NCBI RefSeq assembly: GCF_017676365.1
Contig: NZ_JADKMA010000013.1
Span: 1 to 64,000, forward strand
DNA: 64,000 bases
From: Streptomyces oryzae
Lineage (GTDB): Bacteria > Actinomycetota > Actinomycetes > Streptomycetales > Streptomycetaceae
Direction of reading: 5' to 3'
Position 1 is the stretch's first letter; each line of letters begins with the position of its first letter. Of this stretch, positions 8,720 to 17,443 are shown piece after piece. Below the pieces are notes generated by a model. It made no database searches, was not told the DNA's origin, and was given only the letters and a program-made list of their open reading frames with translations. Position numbers and translations under genes: made by a program.

Positions 8720-10012
8720 ATGAACGCCAAGGACCCCATGACCGTTGCCGCGGACGCGGTGCTGGCCGGGCTTGCGGGCATCCGCGACAGCCTCGAATCC
8801 CTCTACAAGGACCTCCACCAGCACCCCGAACTCGGCTTCCAGGAGCGGCGCACCGCAGGCCATGTCGCCCAGGCACTCAACGAGTGGGACTACGAGGTGA
8901 CAGAGGAGGTCGGCGGGACGGGGGTCGTCGGCGTGCTGCACAACGGTGACGGGCCCACCGTGCTGCTCCGCGCCGACATGGACGCGCTGCCCGTACGCGA
9001 GGAGACCGAGCTGCCCTACGCGTCGGCCGAGACCGGCACCGACGCGGACGGTGTCGAGCACCCGGTGATGCACGCCTGCGGCCATGACGTCCATGTCACC
9101 TGTCTGTTGGGTGCCGCGCGGCTGATGGCGGCGGAGACCGACTCCTGGCGGGGCACCCTCGTCGTGCTGTTCCAGCCGAACGAGGAGAACGGCTCCGGCG
9201 CCCGTGCCATGGTCGACGACGGGCTCGCCCGGCGGATCCCGCGTCCGGACGTGGCGCTGGGTCAGCACGTGCTGCCGGCTCCCGCGGGAACGCTGCTGAC
9301 CCGCTCGGGCGTCATGATGGCGGCCTCCGACAGCCTGCGGGTCACCTTCCACGGGCGCGGTGGGCACGGCTCCATGCCGGAACGGACCCTGGATCCGGTG
9401 GTGCTGGCCGCGGCGACCGTCGTACGGCTGCAGACGGTCGTGGCCCGGGAGACCGCGGCGACCACCCCCGCAGTGGTGACCGTCGGAGCGATCCACGCGG
9501 GCAGCAAGCCGAACATCATCCCTGACACCGCCGAGATCCAGCTCAACATCCGCGCCTTCGACGAGGAGACCCGCTCCCGGGTGCTGGCCGCGGTCCGCCG
9601 GATCGTCGCAGCGGAGTGCGCCGCCTCCGGAGCCGACAGCGAACCGGAGTTCGAGACGCTCAGCGAGTTCGCGGTGACCGAGAACGATCCGGACGCCACC
9701 GACCGGGTCGCGGCCGCCTTCGCCGCCTACTTCGGCCAGGACCAGGCGCGCACCACGCAACCCGTCCCGGCCAGCGAGGACTTCGGCGAGCTGCCCGTCG
9801 GGCTCGGCTGTCCCAGCACCTACTGGGGCCTGGGCGGCACCGATCCGGACACCTACCGGAAGGCCGAGCGGGCCGGCACCGTGCACCGGGACATCCCCGG
9901 CAACCACAGTCCGCGCTTCGCCCCGGTGCTCCAGCCCACCCTGGACACCGGTGTACGCGCCCTGGTCACCGCCTCGCTCGCCTGGCTGGCCCCGCGCCCG
10001 AAGGGTGAGTGA
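8720..10012 (+). CDS. M20-family amidohydrolase
   Basis: A 430-residue M20D-type metallopeptidase/amidohydrolase (the IAA-amino-acid hydrolase or hippurate hydrolase group). Metal-ligand motifs are visible: MHACGHDVH (C120, H122, H124), FQPNEENG (E155/E156) and, near the C-terminus, a His in IPGNHSPRF. The dimerisation domain begins near GHGSMPE. ATG start with GAGGAAAGG upstream. Predicted to hydrolyse an N-acyl amino acid or related amide; the substrate is unknown. Its leader contains the repeat AGTTTCA (8561-8567) / TGAAACT (8595-8601). Confidence 0.93.
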   Translation: MNAKDPMTVAADAVLAGLAGIRDSLESLYKDLHQHPELGFQERRTAGHVAQALNEWDYEVTEEVGGTGVVGVLHNGDGPTVLLRADMDALPVREETELPYASAETGTDADGVEHPVMHACGHDVHVTCLLGAARLMAAETDSWRGTLVVLFQPNEENGSGARAMVDDGLARRIPRPDVALGQHVLPAPAGTLLTRSGVMMAASDSLRVTFHGRGGHGSMPERTLDPVVLAAATVVRLQTVVARETAATTPAVVTVGAIHAGSKPNIIPDTAEIQLNIRAFDEETRSRVLAAVRRIVAAECAASGADSEPEFETLSEFAVTENDPDATDRVAAAFAAYFGQDQARTTQPVPASEDFGELPVGLGCPSTYWGLGGTDPDTYRKAERAGTVHRDIPGNHSPRFAPVLQPTLDTGVRALVTASLAWLAPRPKGE

Positions 10013-10055
10013 CGGGGCGGACGCGACCCGGCCGGGTCCGGCCATTCCCTTGTTG

Positions 10056-10069
10056 TGAAACACGTTCTA
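10056..10069. promoter_or_regulatory. KstR-like operator upstream of the acyl-CoA dehydrogenase
   Basis: TGAAACACGTTCTA fits the KstR motif TnnAACnnGTTnnA at every fixed position and lies 45 nt before the start codon. KstR is the TetR repressor of sterol catabolism in mycobacteria and rhodococci. No kstR gene is in this window. Confidence 0.6.
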
Positions 10070-10114
10070 CCCTGGCGCCGCCAGCGGGCACACCGTCGTG
10101 GAGCGGAGGGGACC

Positions 10115-11305
10115 GTGTACCTCGAATACACCGCCGAACAGCAGGAGCTGCGCACGGAGTTGCGGGAGTACTTCGCCCGGCTCGTACCCGAGGACGCGCG
10201 CACCGGGTACGCCGAACCCGCGGCGCAGAAGCGGTTCTACCGCGAGACCATAAGGCAACTCGGCCGGGACGGATGGCTCGGTGTGGGATGGCCGCGCGAG
10301 TACGGCGGGCGCGGGATGAGCGCCGTCGAGCAGTTCATCTTCTTCGACGAGGCCGCGCAGGCGGGCGTGCCGCTGCCGCTGATGGCACTGAACACCGTCG
10401 GGCCCACCCTCATGCGCTTCGGGACGGCGGAGCAGAAGGAGTACTTCCTGCCCCGCATCCTCTCCGGCGAACTGGACTTCGCCATCGGCTACAGCGAGCC
10501 GGACGCGGGCACCGATCTGGCCTCCCTCGCCACCCGCGCCGTCCGCGAGGGAGACACCGAGACCGGCCACTACACCGTCAACGGGCAGAAGATCTGGACC
10601 ACCAACGGGGACACCGCCGACTGGGTCTGGCTCGCGGTGCGCACCGACCCGGACGCCAAGCCGCACAAGGGCATCACGCTGCTGCTCGTACCGACCAGCG
10701 ACCCCGGCTACTCGTGCACCCTCATCACCACCCTCGCCTCCCACGACACCACGGCCGGCTACTACGAGAACGTGCGCGTGCCCGCGACCCGCAGGGTCGG
10801 TGCGGAGAACGACGGCTGGCGGCTGATCACCACGCAGCTCAACCACGAACGGGTCACGCTCGCCGCGCACGGCACGATGGCCATCCGCGCCCTGGAGGAC
10901 ACCAGGAAATGGGCGCGGCAGACCAAGCTGTCCGACGGGCGGCGCGTCATCGACCTGGACTGGGTCCGCACCCGGCTGGCCCGCGCGTACGCCAGGCTGG
11001 ACGCCATGAAGCTGCTCAACTGGCAGATGGTCGACGCCCTCGACAAGGGCACGCTGACCCCGCACGACGCCTCCGCGGTCAAGGTCTACGGCAGCGAGGC
11101 ACGCCGCGACGCCTTCGCCTGGCTGATGGAGGTGGTCGGCGCCGCCGGCCCGCTCAAGGAGGGTTCGGCGGGCGCGGTGCTGAGCGGCGAGCTGGAGCGC
11201 GGTTACCGCAGCGCCGTCATCTTCACCTTCGGCGGCGGCAACAACGAGATCCAGCGCGAGATCATCTCCTGGCTCGGCCTGGGCATGCCGCGCGTACGGC
11301 GCTAG
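10115..11305 (+). CDS. Acyl-CoA dehydrogenase
   Basis: A 396-residue FAD-dependent acyl-CoA dehydrogenase. The N-terminal helical domain, the FAD-binding central motif IGYSEPDAGTDLASL and NGQKIWTT, and the C-terminal FGGGNNEIQREIISWLGLGMP are all present at full length. GTG start behind GGAGG. It catalyses alpha,beta-desaturation of an acyl-CoA. The C-terminal signature resembles FadE proteins used for sterol side chains and branched substrates. A KstR-like operator just upstream suggests co-regulation with the fadD19/echA19 cluster 11 kb away. Confidence 0.93.
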   Translation: MYLEYTAEQQELRTELREYFARLVPEDARTGYAEPAAQKRFYRETIRQLGRDGWLGVGWPREYGGRGMSAVEQFIFFDEAAQAGVPLPLMALNTVGPTLMRFGTAEQKEYFLPRILSGELDFAIGYSEPDAGTDLASLATRAVREGDTETGHYTVNGQKIWTTNGDTADWVWLAVRTDPDAKPHKGITLLLVPTSDPGYSCTLITTLASHDTTAGYYENVRVPATRRVGAENDGWRLITTQLNHERVTLAAHGTMAIRALEDTRKWARQTKLSDGRRVIDLDWVRTRLARAYARLDAMKLLNWQMVDALDKGTLTPHDASAVKVYGSEARRDAFAWLMEVVGAAGPLKEGSAGAVLSGELERGYRSAVIFTFGGGNNEIQREIISWLGLGMPRVRR

Positions 11306-11378
11306 GACGGCACTCCGCGGCAGTGCCCTGCCAGGCTCGGTCGATCGGAGCGGGCCCTTGGCGCAGGGCGGCCTGCGG

Positions 11379-12209
11379 TCAGCCCAGTTGGAGCAGGTTC
11401 AGGCGGTAGTCCCGTACCTGGGGGAGATCTTGCTGCTTCATGGCGGCGATCATCTCCTGGTGACGGGGTGGCAGGGCGTCGTGCACCTCCGCCGGCATGG
11501 TGGTGAAGATGTGCGAGGCGAGCAGGCGGTTGCCCGGCCGCCACTCCTCCAGCAGCTTCGGGTCCGGGCAGTTCCAGCGGAGCCGGGCCGACACCTTGCT
11601 GAGGGCGTCGTGGCTGTCCTGGGTGTCGACCATGCCGGGGCCCGTGGTGTCGAGGGCGAGCAGTGCGCCGGGGAAGCGCTCCGCGAGCATGTCGAGAGCG
11701 CGCCGGACACCGTCCTCGGGCAGAAAGCCGAGCACTGCTTCCGCAGCGAGGAAGTAGGGGCCGCCCTGGGCCTGCGGGGCGGCCGTCCAGTCGGCGTCCA
11801 GCACCGAAGCGGCGAGCATGCGACGGCGCGCGGAGTCGGTCACGAAGGTGCGGCGCAGCTCGATGACGTCGGGCAGGTCGAGTTCGAACCAGTGGGCGCG
11901 CCCGTTGTCGACGCGCTCGTAGCGGGTGTTGAGTCCGGCACCGATCTCCACGATCGTCCCGCCGGGGTGCTCGGCCAGGAAGGCGCGTACCCAGTGGTCG
12001 AAGAGGTTCGTCCGCAGCACGGCGCCGGTCAGACTCGGCCCGCCGTCGAAGCGTGAGAAGTCGTAGTCGATCGCCTCCACCATGGCCTCGGCGGCCGGGT
12101 CGCGCAGCACCGCTTCGCCCTCGGGCTTACGGCTCTCCACGGCGCGGCCGTAGAGGGGTATCAGCAGCGTCTCTTGGGTGGCGCCCAGATGTACGGCTTG
12201 TCGGGTCAT
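11379..12209 (-). CDS. TcmP-like SAM-dependent methyltransferase
   Basis: A 276-residue member of the leucine carboxyl methyltransferase/TcmP family. Motif I is VEIGAGLNTR (87-96), with the acidic post-I FELDLPDV at about 109-115. TcmP itself methylates a polyketide carboxyl group, but no polyketide genes are nearby, so the substrate is open. ATG start. An AT-rich candidate metalloregulator site lies 56-70 nt upstream. The gene is on the same strand as the upstream BNR-repeat gene but is separated by 148 bp. Confidence 0.88.
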   Translation of the reverse strand: MTRQAVHLGATQETLLIPLYGRAVESRKPEGEAVLRDPAAEAMVEAIDYDFSRFDGGPSLTGAVLRTNLFDHWVRAFLAEHPGGTIVEIGAGLNTRYERVDNGRAHWFELDLPDVIELRRTFVTDSARRRMLAASVLDADWTAAPQAQGGPYFLAAEAVLGFLPEDGVRRALDMLAERFPGALLALDTTGPGMVDTQDSHDALSKVSARLRWNCPDPKLLEEWRPGNRLLASHIFTTMPAEVHDALPPRHQEMIAAMKQQDLPQVRDYRLNLLQLG

Positions 12210-12264
12210 GGCTCCGGCGTCCTCTCTGTGGGTGGCGAGGGGCTGGTGGAAGCCTAAGCTTTAT

Positions 12265-12279
12265 TGATTGTCGTTTTCA
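12265..12279. promoter_or_regulatory. AT-rich Zur/Fur-like candidate site
   Basis: TGATTGTCGTTTTCA lies in a conspicuously AT-rich pocket before the TcmP-like gene. Its reverse complement, TGAAAACGACAATCA, shares 11 of 15 positions with a Zur-type consensus TGAAAATGATTTTCA as I remember it. Only the outer TGA/TCA arms are symmetric, so this is weak. Confidence 0.3.
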
Positions 12280-12357
12280 TTAGTTCGGCCGATCGAGAGT
12301 CCGGCCGACTAGGAGAGAGAGCCGGGCGCTCCTCCTTCGCTTGCGGATCGGCGCCCG

Positions 12358-13572
12358 TCAGGGGAAGCGGGACCAGGAGCGGCCGCCGTCGTGGGAGAGC
12401 CACAGGCCCTCGCCTTCGACGAGGTTGTAGCTGTTTGCGGCGTCGACGATGCCGTACAGCGTGTTGCCCCGCGCGAAGATCCGATGGAGGTGCGGAGTTG
12501 GCCGGGTGACTTTGTGGAACGAGCGGTTCTCAGGGCTGTCCGCGAGCAGTGGCGGGGTGGTGGTTTTGCGGTTGCTGTACGTCGGGCCGTCTTCGTCGTA
12601 CGGGACGAGAAGAACTCGGCCGTCGCCGAGAACCTGGACGTCGACCTCTTTGCCCGGCGTCGCGAGGGTGCCCAGCGGTGCTCGGGCCGAGTTGCGCAGG
12701 GTCCGCCAGCTCTTGCCGTTGTCCACCGACAGGAAAAGGCCCGCGAACCTCCTCTTGTCCTCGCCGGTCACTTCCCTCCCGAGCCGCTTCTCCAACACGA
12801 CGGCCACGGTGCCGCCGCGGGCATCCAGGTCCCCTCCCCGGAGCTCTCCCGGGAGGCTTCGGGTTTCCCGGTGGCCGTGCCCCCGGCGGGTCACCCATGA
12901 CAACCGGGTATCCGGGGCCGTCGTCTGCGGATACCCCCAGATGGTGCCCTGGCCGTCCATCTCGGATGCGGAGAAGTCCGGTTCAGCGATCCGGCGTATG
13001 CCCTTGGCGGGCGCCAGGGTGAGGTTCGAGCGGCGGAACAGCATGACCTGGTCCGGCCGGTCGAGCAGCACATCACCACGCCGGTGTTCGAGGGGCTTCT
13101 TCGACCGTGTCAGGTGCCGTTTTCCTGCCGGCCCCAGGAAGAACGGGCCCGCGAAATCGTCGCTCTCGTGGAGAAAGCCGCCCTCCACGGTGATGAACGA
13201 ACTGCTGCCGTCGCAGCTGCCCGGTGCCTCCCATTGGTCCGTGTGGTAGGCCGCCTCGGCCCGGACCTTCCCCTTGCGGTCGTACAGGCGCCATGCGCCG
13301 GCGGCGTAGCCTTCGTCGTCGTCCACTTCGGTGACGCAGTAACTGAGCAGTGTCGAGCCGTCCTTGCCACGGTTGACGTCCATCGGTGCCCCGGCGACAT
13401 CGATGACGTCCTGGGCACTCGGCGTCTTGTCGTCGAGGACCTGCCGGTGTCTCTTCTGCCGGTCGGCGTCGCTCTCGGGCCAGGGCACCAGGGCCTGGAT
13501 GGCCGGGGCCACGGCCACGAGGGCGCCGAGCACGATCGCGACGGCGAGGAGCCTCCGGCGGAGACCATTCAT
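12358..13572 (-). CDS. Membrane-anchored/secreted BNR (Asp-box) repeat protein
   Basis: About 404 residues. A basic N-terminus and hydrophobic helix (residues about 6-27, ending APAIQA) form a signal anchor or signal peptide. The rest is extracytoplasmic, with at least two Asp-box signatures, SVDNGKSWRTL and SHDGGRSWSRF, the latter at the extreme C-terminus. Asp-box repeats mark beta-propellers such as sialidases and photosystem-assembly factors. No sialidase catalytic set is evident, so a binding or structural propeller is more likely. The start is uncertain by a few codons (GTG at 13584 also possible). Confidence 0.7.
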   Translation of the reverse strand: MNGLRRRLLAVAIVLGALVAVAPAIQALVPWPESDADRQKRHRQVLDDKTPSAQDVIDVAGAPMDVNRGKDGSTLLSYCVTEVDDDEGYAAGAWRLYDRKGKVRAEAAYHTDQWEAPGSCDGSSSFITVEGGFLHESDDFAGPFFLGPAGKRHLTRSKKPLEHRRGDVLLDRPDQVMLFRRSNLTLAPAKGIRRIAEPDFSASEMDGQGTIWGYPQTTAPDTRLSWVTRRGHGHRETRSLPGELRGGDLDARGGTVAVVLEKRLGREVTGEDKRRFAGLFLSVDNGKSWRTLRNSARAPLGTLATPGKEVDVQVLGDGRVLLVPYDEDGPTYSNRKTTTPPLLADSPENRSFHKVTRPTPHLHRIFARGNTLYGIVDAANSYNLVEGEGLWLSHDGGRSWSRFP

Positions 13573-13695
13573 CTGCGGGACCACCCTGGGAACGGCTGCG
13601 GGACGGACGGCCGATGGTCACATCGGCCGGCTGTCTCCGGCAGCCCGTGTGACACGAGTGTGACTGCGGGGCGTCCGCTTCGGAACCCGAGGGCG

Positions 13696-14019
13696 TCACA
13701 CATCGGGGTGGTCGGGCACGGGCGAGGTCGCGACGGCGTCGTCGAGAATCCGTTCCCGCGCCGACACGACCATCTTGTTGACCTCGGTGGCCAGCCGGAG
13801 GATCTCGCCGGGCCCCTCCGTCTCGAAAGCCCGCTCCGCGGACTCGTCGAGAAAGGTGATCGCCTTCCCCATCAGCCGGTGCGCTTCGGGCGTCGTGGGA
13901 AGGGCATCAGCCTTGATCAGGTTGAGCATTGTCTCCAGCGCCTCCGCCAAGTTGCGGAGGGCCTGATGCAGTTCGGTCTCGTCGGTCTCGTCGGTCGCAT
14001 CGGACTCAGCAGGGCTCAT
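13696..14019 (-). CDS. Hypothetical helical protein
   Basis: About 107 residues, acidic at the start (SPAESDATDETDETE) and then mostly helical with a heptad-like pattern. I do not recognise a domain. The most likely start is ATG at 14019, with an alternative ATG at 14031; neither has a strong ribosome site. It is divergent from the kinase gene. Confidence 0.55.
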   Translation of the reverse strand: MSPAESDATDETDETELHQALRNLAEALETMLNLIKADALPTTPEAHRLMGKAITFLDESAERAFETEGPGEILRLATEVNKMVVSARERILDDAVATSPVPDHPDV

Positions 14020-14402
14020 GCGGCCAACCATCCAGGACCGCGCACGCACCCGCCACGACACCGGCCACCGCACGAGCGCCCCACCGCCCTCGTCAGCCGG
14101 CCCCGACGCGGCCTGTCCGCCTTCCGCAATCCCACCCGAACGAGTGTGGACCGCGCTTGTCCGGGTTCGGAGAGCGTCAGCCACCGCAGGCCCAGCGCAT
14201 CCGGGCCGCCCACTTCCGGCCTCGGTACCCCCGCACCGGAACACAGACCCGCAGAAATCCCTACCCCCTCACCTGTAACACACTGAACCCGTCAAACGCG
14301 TACACCTCGGCACCAGTTGGCATACACATGAGGGAAAGAGGCAGCCATACTGGGCAGACAGGGGAGGGACGAAAGCGGCAACGACGGGGGCGAGAAGCAG
14401 GG
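14020..14402. other. Gene-free divergent gap
   Basis: A 383-bp gap between a minus-strand hypothetical gene and the kinase. No convincing coding region is seen. The most AT-rich part (about 14268-14340, just before the kinase) is where a promoter is expected, but no clear -35/-10 pair stands out. Confidence 0.4.
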
Positions 14403-16109
14403 ATGGCGCAGAGCACCCTGATCCATGGCCGGTACCGGCTGCTCGATCTTGTGGGGCGCGGCGGCATGGGCGAAGTGTGGCGGGCCCGCGACGAGTCGCT
14501 GGGCAGGAGAGTGGCCGTCAAATGCCTCAAGCCACCGGCCCGGCGCGACGACGAGGCGCTGCTGCGGGCCCTGCGCGAACGCTTCCGGCGCGAGGCGCGC
14601 GTAGCCGCCTCGCTCCAGCACCGGGGCGTGACGGTGGTGCACGACTTCGGCGAGGACAAGGGGCTGCTCTACCTGGTCATGGAGCTGCTGGAGGGGCGCA
14701 ACCTCAGCCAGCTGCTGGAGGAGAACAAGCGGCAGCCGCTCCCGGTGGCCGAGGTGGTGGACATCGGCGAACAGGTCGCGGCAGCACTGGCCTACACCCA
14801 CCACCAAGGCGTGGTGCACCGCGATCTGAAACCCGCCAATGTGATGCGGACCGAGGACGGCGCCGTCAAGATCTGCGACTTCGGCATCGCGCGGCTGGCC
14901 CACGACATCGGCTTCACCGCCAAGCTCTCCGGAACCGGCGTCGCCATGGGCACCCCTCACTACATGTCGCCCGAGCAGATCGCCGGCTCGGCCGTCGACC
15001 ACCGCAGCGACCTGTACTCCTTCGGGTGCGTTCTCTACGAGCTGGCCACCGGTGCGCCCCCGTTCGAGGGCGGCGACCCCTGGTCCGTGCTCGTCGGCCA
15101 CCGCGACACCCCTCCCGTACCGCCGCGTACGCACCGTGCCGAGCTGCCGCCCCCGCTGGAGGCCGCCGTGCTGCGGCTGCTGGCCAAGGATCCGGACGAA
15201 CGTCCAGCCGACGCCGCCGTGCTGGCGGACGAGTTCGCCGCGGCTCGGGCACAGCTGTCCGGCGCCGGTGCGGCACAGCGGGCCGGCGCGGCGGTGGGCC
15301 GGGGTGCCACCGCCGGGGCGGGCCTCGCGATGGGCCCGCACGCCGCGCCGCTGTGGATGCCGCCGTGGACGCACGGCATGGACGGCGGCCTGCCCGCGGG
15401 CGGCACCCTCGCACTGCGGACCCCGCCCGAGGGGCGCGCGGCAGGGCTGAGCGGTCTCACCGGGCGGTGGACCAGGGGTGCCGCCGCGGCCCCGGGCGAG
15501 CCGGCCGGGACTCCCGGGGAGCTGACCCATGTGGCTTCCCGGCACGCTCCGCCGCGTATACCGCACCAGTCGGCGCGGGCCATGCCGCCGGCCGACTCCG
15601 CAGGGCGCCCGGAGTCGCGGGAACGGCTCGGGGTCCTGGCGAGCCGGCACAACGCGGGGCTGCGGCTGGGCAGGCTCGGCCGCTGGCAGGAGGCGTACGA
15701 GGTGCACCGCGCGGTCGCCGCCGAACGCGAACGGCTGCTCGGTCCGTACCATCCGGACACCCTCGCCAGCCGCTATGAGACAGGAGCGGCGCTGGCCCGG
15801 CTCGGGCGGCACGCGGAGGCGCTGGAGAGCTATCTGCGCACCGCAGCAGGGCGGACCACCGTACTGGGCCCCGACCACCCCGACACGCTCGCGGTCCGTC
15901 ACGAACTCGGCCACGCGCTGGGGCGGCTCGGCCGCTGGGAGGAGGCGCTGGAGGTGCACCGGCAGGTGACCGCCGTCCGCGAACGCGCCCTGGGCTCCGC
16001 CGACCCCGCGACGGTGGCCAGCAGAAACGACGAGGCCCACTGCCTGGAGCGGCTGGGCCGCTCGGGGGAGGCCGCAGAGGTCTACCGCGAACTGTCCCGC
16101 GGGCGCTGA
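14403..16109 (+). CDS. Ser/Thr protein kinase with C-terminal TPR domain
   Basis: A 568-residue Hanks-type kinase. The glycine-rich loop is GRGGMGEV (18-25), the catalytic lysine is K40 in VAVK, the catalytic loop HRDLKPAN has D141, and DFG starts at 159; SPEQ and the following subdomains are intact, so it should be active. Instead of a transmembrane helix and PASTA domains it has a Gly/Ala/Pro-rich linker (about 285-405) and then three or four 42-residue TPR units of the kinesin-light-chain type (repeating HPDTLA and RLGRWEEALE). It is therefore probably cytosolic and scaffold-bound. ATG start at 14403; an in-frame ATG at 14328 is possible. Confidence 0.93.
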   Translation: MAQSTLIHGRYRLLDLVGRGGMGEVWRARDESLGRRVAVKCLKPPARRDDEALLRALRERFRREARVAASLQHRGVTVVHDFGEDKGLLYLVMELLEGRNLSQLLEENKRQPLPVAEVVDIGEQVAAALAYTHHQGVVHRDLKPANVMRTEDGAVKICDFGIARLAHDIGFTAKLSGTGVAMGTPHYMSPEQIAGSAVDHRSDLYSFGCVLYELATGAPPFEGGDPWSVLVGHRDTPPVPPRTHRAELPPPLEAAVLRLLAKDPDERPADAAVLADEFAAARAQLSGAGAAQRAGAAVGRGATAGAGLAMGPHAAPLWMPPWTHGMDGGLPAGGTLALRTPPEGRAAGLSGLTGRWTRGAAAAPGEPAGTPGELTHVASRHAPPRIPHQSARAMPPADSAGRPESRERLGVLASRHNAGLRLGRLGRWQEAYEVHRAVAAERERLLGPYHPDTLASRYETGAALARLGRHAEALESYLRTAAGRTTVLGPDHPDTLAVRHELGHALGRLGRWEEALEVHRQVTAVRERALGSADPATVASRNDEAHCLERLGRSGEAAEVYRELSRGR

Positions 16110-16175
16110 GAATCAGCCCCGGGAGTCCCGACGGAGCCGGCCTCGGCAGCCCGGCAGCCGGCCTCGCCGAATTAC

Positions 16176-16190
16176 CTGACGCTGCATCAG
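16176..16190. promoter_or_regulatory. Palindrome CTGACGC-T-GCATCAG
   Basis: A near-perfect 7-1-7 inverted repeat 45 nt before the nitronate monooxygenase start. The same core followed by AGAAA recurs at 23242-23258, where it is perfectly symmetric in its central 13 bp. It is a probable TetR-type operator. Confidence 0.6.
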
Positions 16191-16234
16191 AAAATGTCTT
16201 CCCTCCGCGGCGCCGCTGCGGCATCCTGCGGCGC

Positions 16235-17341
16235 ATGCAGACGGAGCTGAGCAGACAGCTGGGAGCAGAGCACGCCATCTTCGGCTTCACGCCCTTCCCC
16301 GCCGTCGCCGCGGCGCTCACCCGCGCGGGCGGCTTCGGGGTGCTCGGCGCCGTGCGCTACGGCGCCGCCGACGACCTCAAACGCGACCTCGACTGGCTGG
16401 AGGCGCACACCGACGGACTGCCGTACGGCCTCGATGTGGTGATGCCCGCGAAGAAGGTCGAGGGGGTCACCGAGGACGAGATCGAAGCGATGATCCCCGA
16501 GGAGCACCGGCAGTACGTGCGCGACATCCTCGCCGAGTACGACGTACCCCAGCTCCCGGAGGGCGAGCGGAGCGGCTGGCGGATCACCGGCTGGATGGAG
16601 AGCGTGGCCCGCAGCCAGCTGGATGTGGCCTTCGACTATCCCGTCAAACTCCTCGCCAACGCCCTGGGTTCGCCGCCGCCCGATGTGGTCGAACGCGCCC
16701 ACCAGCAGGGCATCCCGGTGGCAGCGCTCGCCGGGAGCCCCCGGCACGCGCGGCGGCACAAGGAGGCGGGCATCGACATCGTGGTGGCCCAGGGGTACGA
16801 GGCCGGCGGTCACACCGGGGAGATCGCCTCCATGGTGCTCACGCCCGAGGTGGTGCGCGCCGTAGACCCGCTGCCCGTGCTGTGCGCGGGCGGTATCGGC
16901 AGCGGCGAACAGCTCGCTGCCGCCCTGGCGTTGGGCGCGCAGGGTGCCTGGCTCGGCTCGGTGTGGCTGACCACGACCGAGGCCGACCTCGGCTCCCGCG
17001 CGCTGACCCGCAAACTGCTGGCGGCCGGGCCCGGCGACACGGTCCGCTCGCGCGCCCTCACCGGAAAGCCCGCGCGGCTGCTGCGTACCGCCTGGACGGA
17101 CGCCTGGGAGGCGGGGGAGGGGCGGCCCGGCACCCTGCCGATGCCGTTGCAGGGGCTGCTGGTGGCGGAGGCCAACTCGCGGATCCAGCGGCACGAGGTG
17201 GAGCCGCTGCTGGGCACTCCCGTGGGGCAGATCGTCGGCTCCATGACCAGCGAACGGTCCGTGCAGGCTGTCGTCGACGACCTCACCCGCGGCTTCGACC
17301 GCGCCCTCGCCCGCCTCAACGCGATCGCGGAACGTAGCTGA
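16235..17341 (+). CDS. Nitronate monooxygenase family protein
   Basis: A 368-residue FMN-dependent TIM-barrel enzyme of the 2-nitropropane dioxygenase/nitronate monooxygenase family. Diagnostic stretches are the flavin-site EAGGHTG, the phosphate-binding VLCAGGIGSG and ALGAQGAWLGSVWLTT. Members oxidise nitronates, but many are catabolic flavoenzymes of unknown substrate. It is followed 102 nt later by an acyl-CoA synthetase gene and preceded by a palindrome shared with the fadD19/echA19 promoter, so a role in acyl or sterol-type catabolism is plausible. Confidence 0.9.
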   Translation: MQTELSRQLGAEHAIFGFTPFPAVAAALTRAGGFGVLGAVRYGAADDLKRDLDWLEAHTDGLPYGLDVVMPAKKVEGVTEDEIEAMIPEEHRQYVRDILAEYDVPQLPEGERSGWRITGWMESVARSQLDVAFDYPVKLLANALGSPPPDVVERAHQQGIPVAALAGSPRHARRHKEAGIDIVVAQGYEAGGHTGEIASMVLTPEVVRAVDPLPVLCAGGIGSGEQLAAALALGAQGAWLGSVWLTTTEADLGSRALTRKLLAAGPGDTVRSRALTGKPARLLRTAWTDAWEAGEGRPGTLPMPLQGLLVAEANSRIQRHEVEPLLGTPVGQIVGSMTSERSVQAVVDDLTRGFDRALARLNAIAERS

Positions 17342-17383
17342 GGGGCGGCGGTGCTGAAGGGCGGCGGCGCTGCGGCGCTTCCG

Positions 17384-17428
17384 CCGGACTCCACTCCACC
17401 GGCAAGTTCCTCCGGACTCCACTCCACC
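17384..17428 (+). repeat. Direct repeat in acyl-CoA synthetase leader
   Basis: The 17-bp CCGGACTCCACTCCACC occurs at 17384-17400 and again at 17412-17428, just before the AAAGGAG ribosome site. It looks like a recent local duplication. Confidence 0.75.
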
Positions 17429-17443
17429 CGAAAGGAGAGCAAG

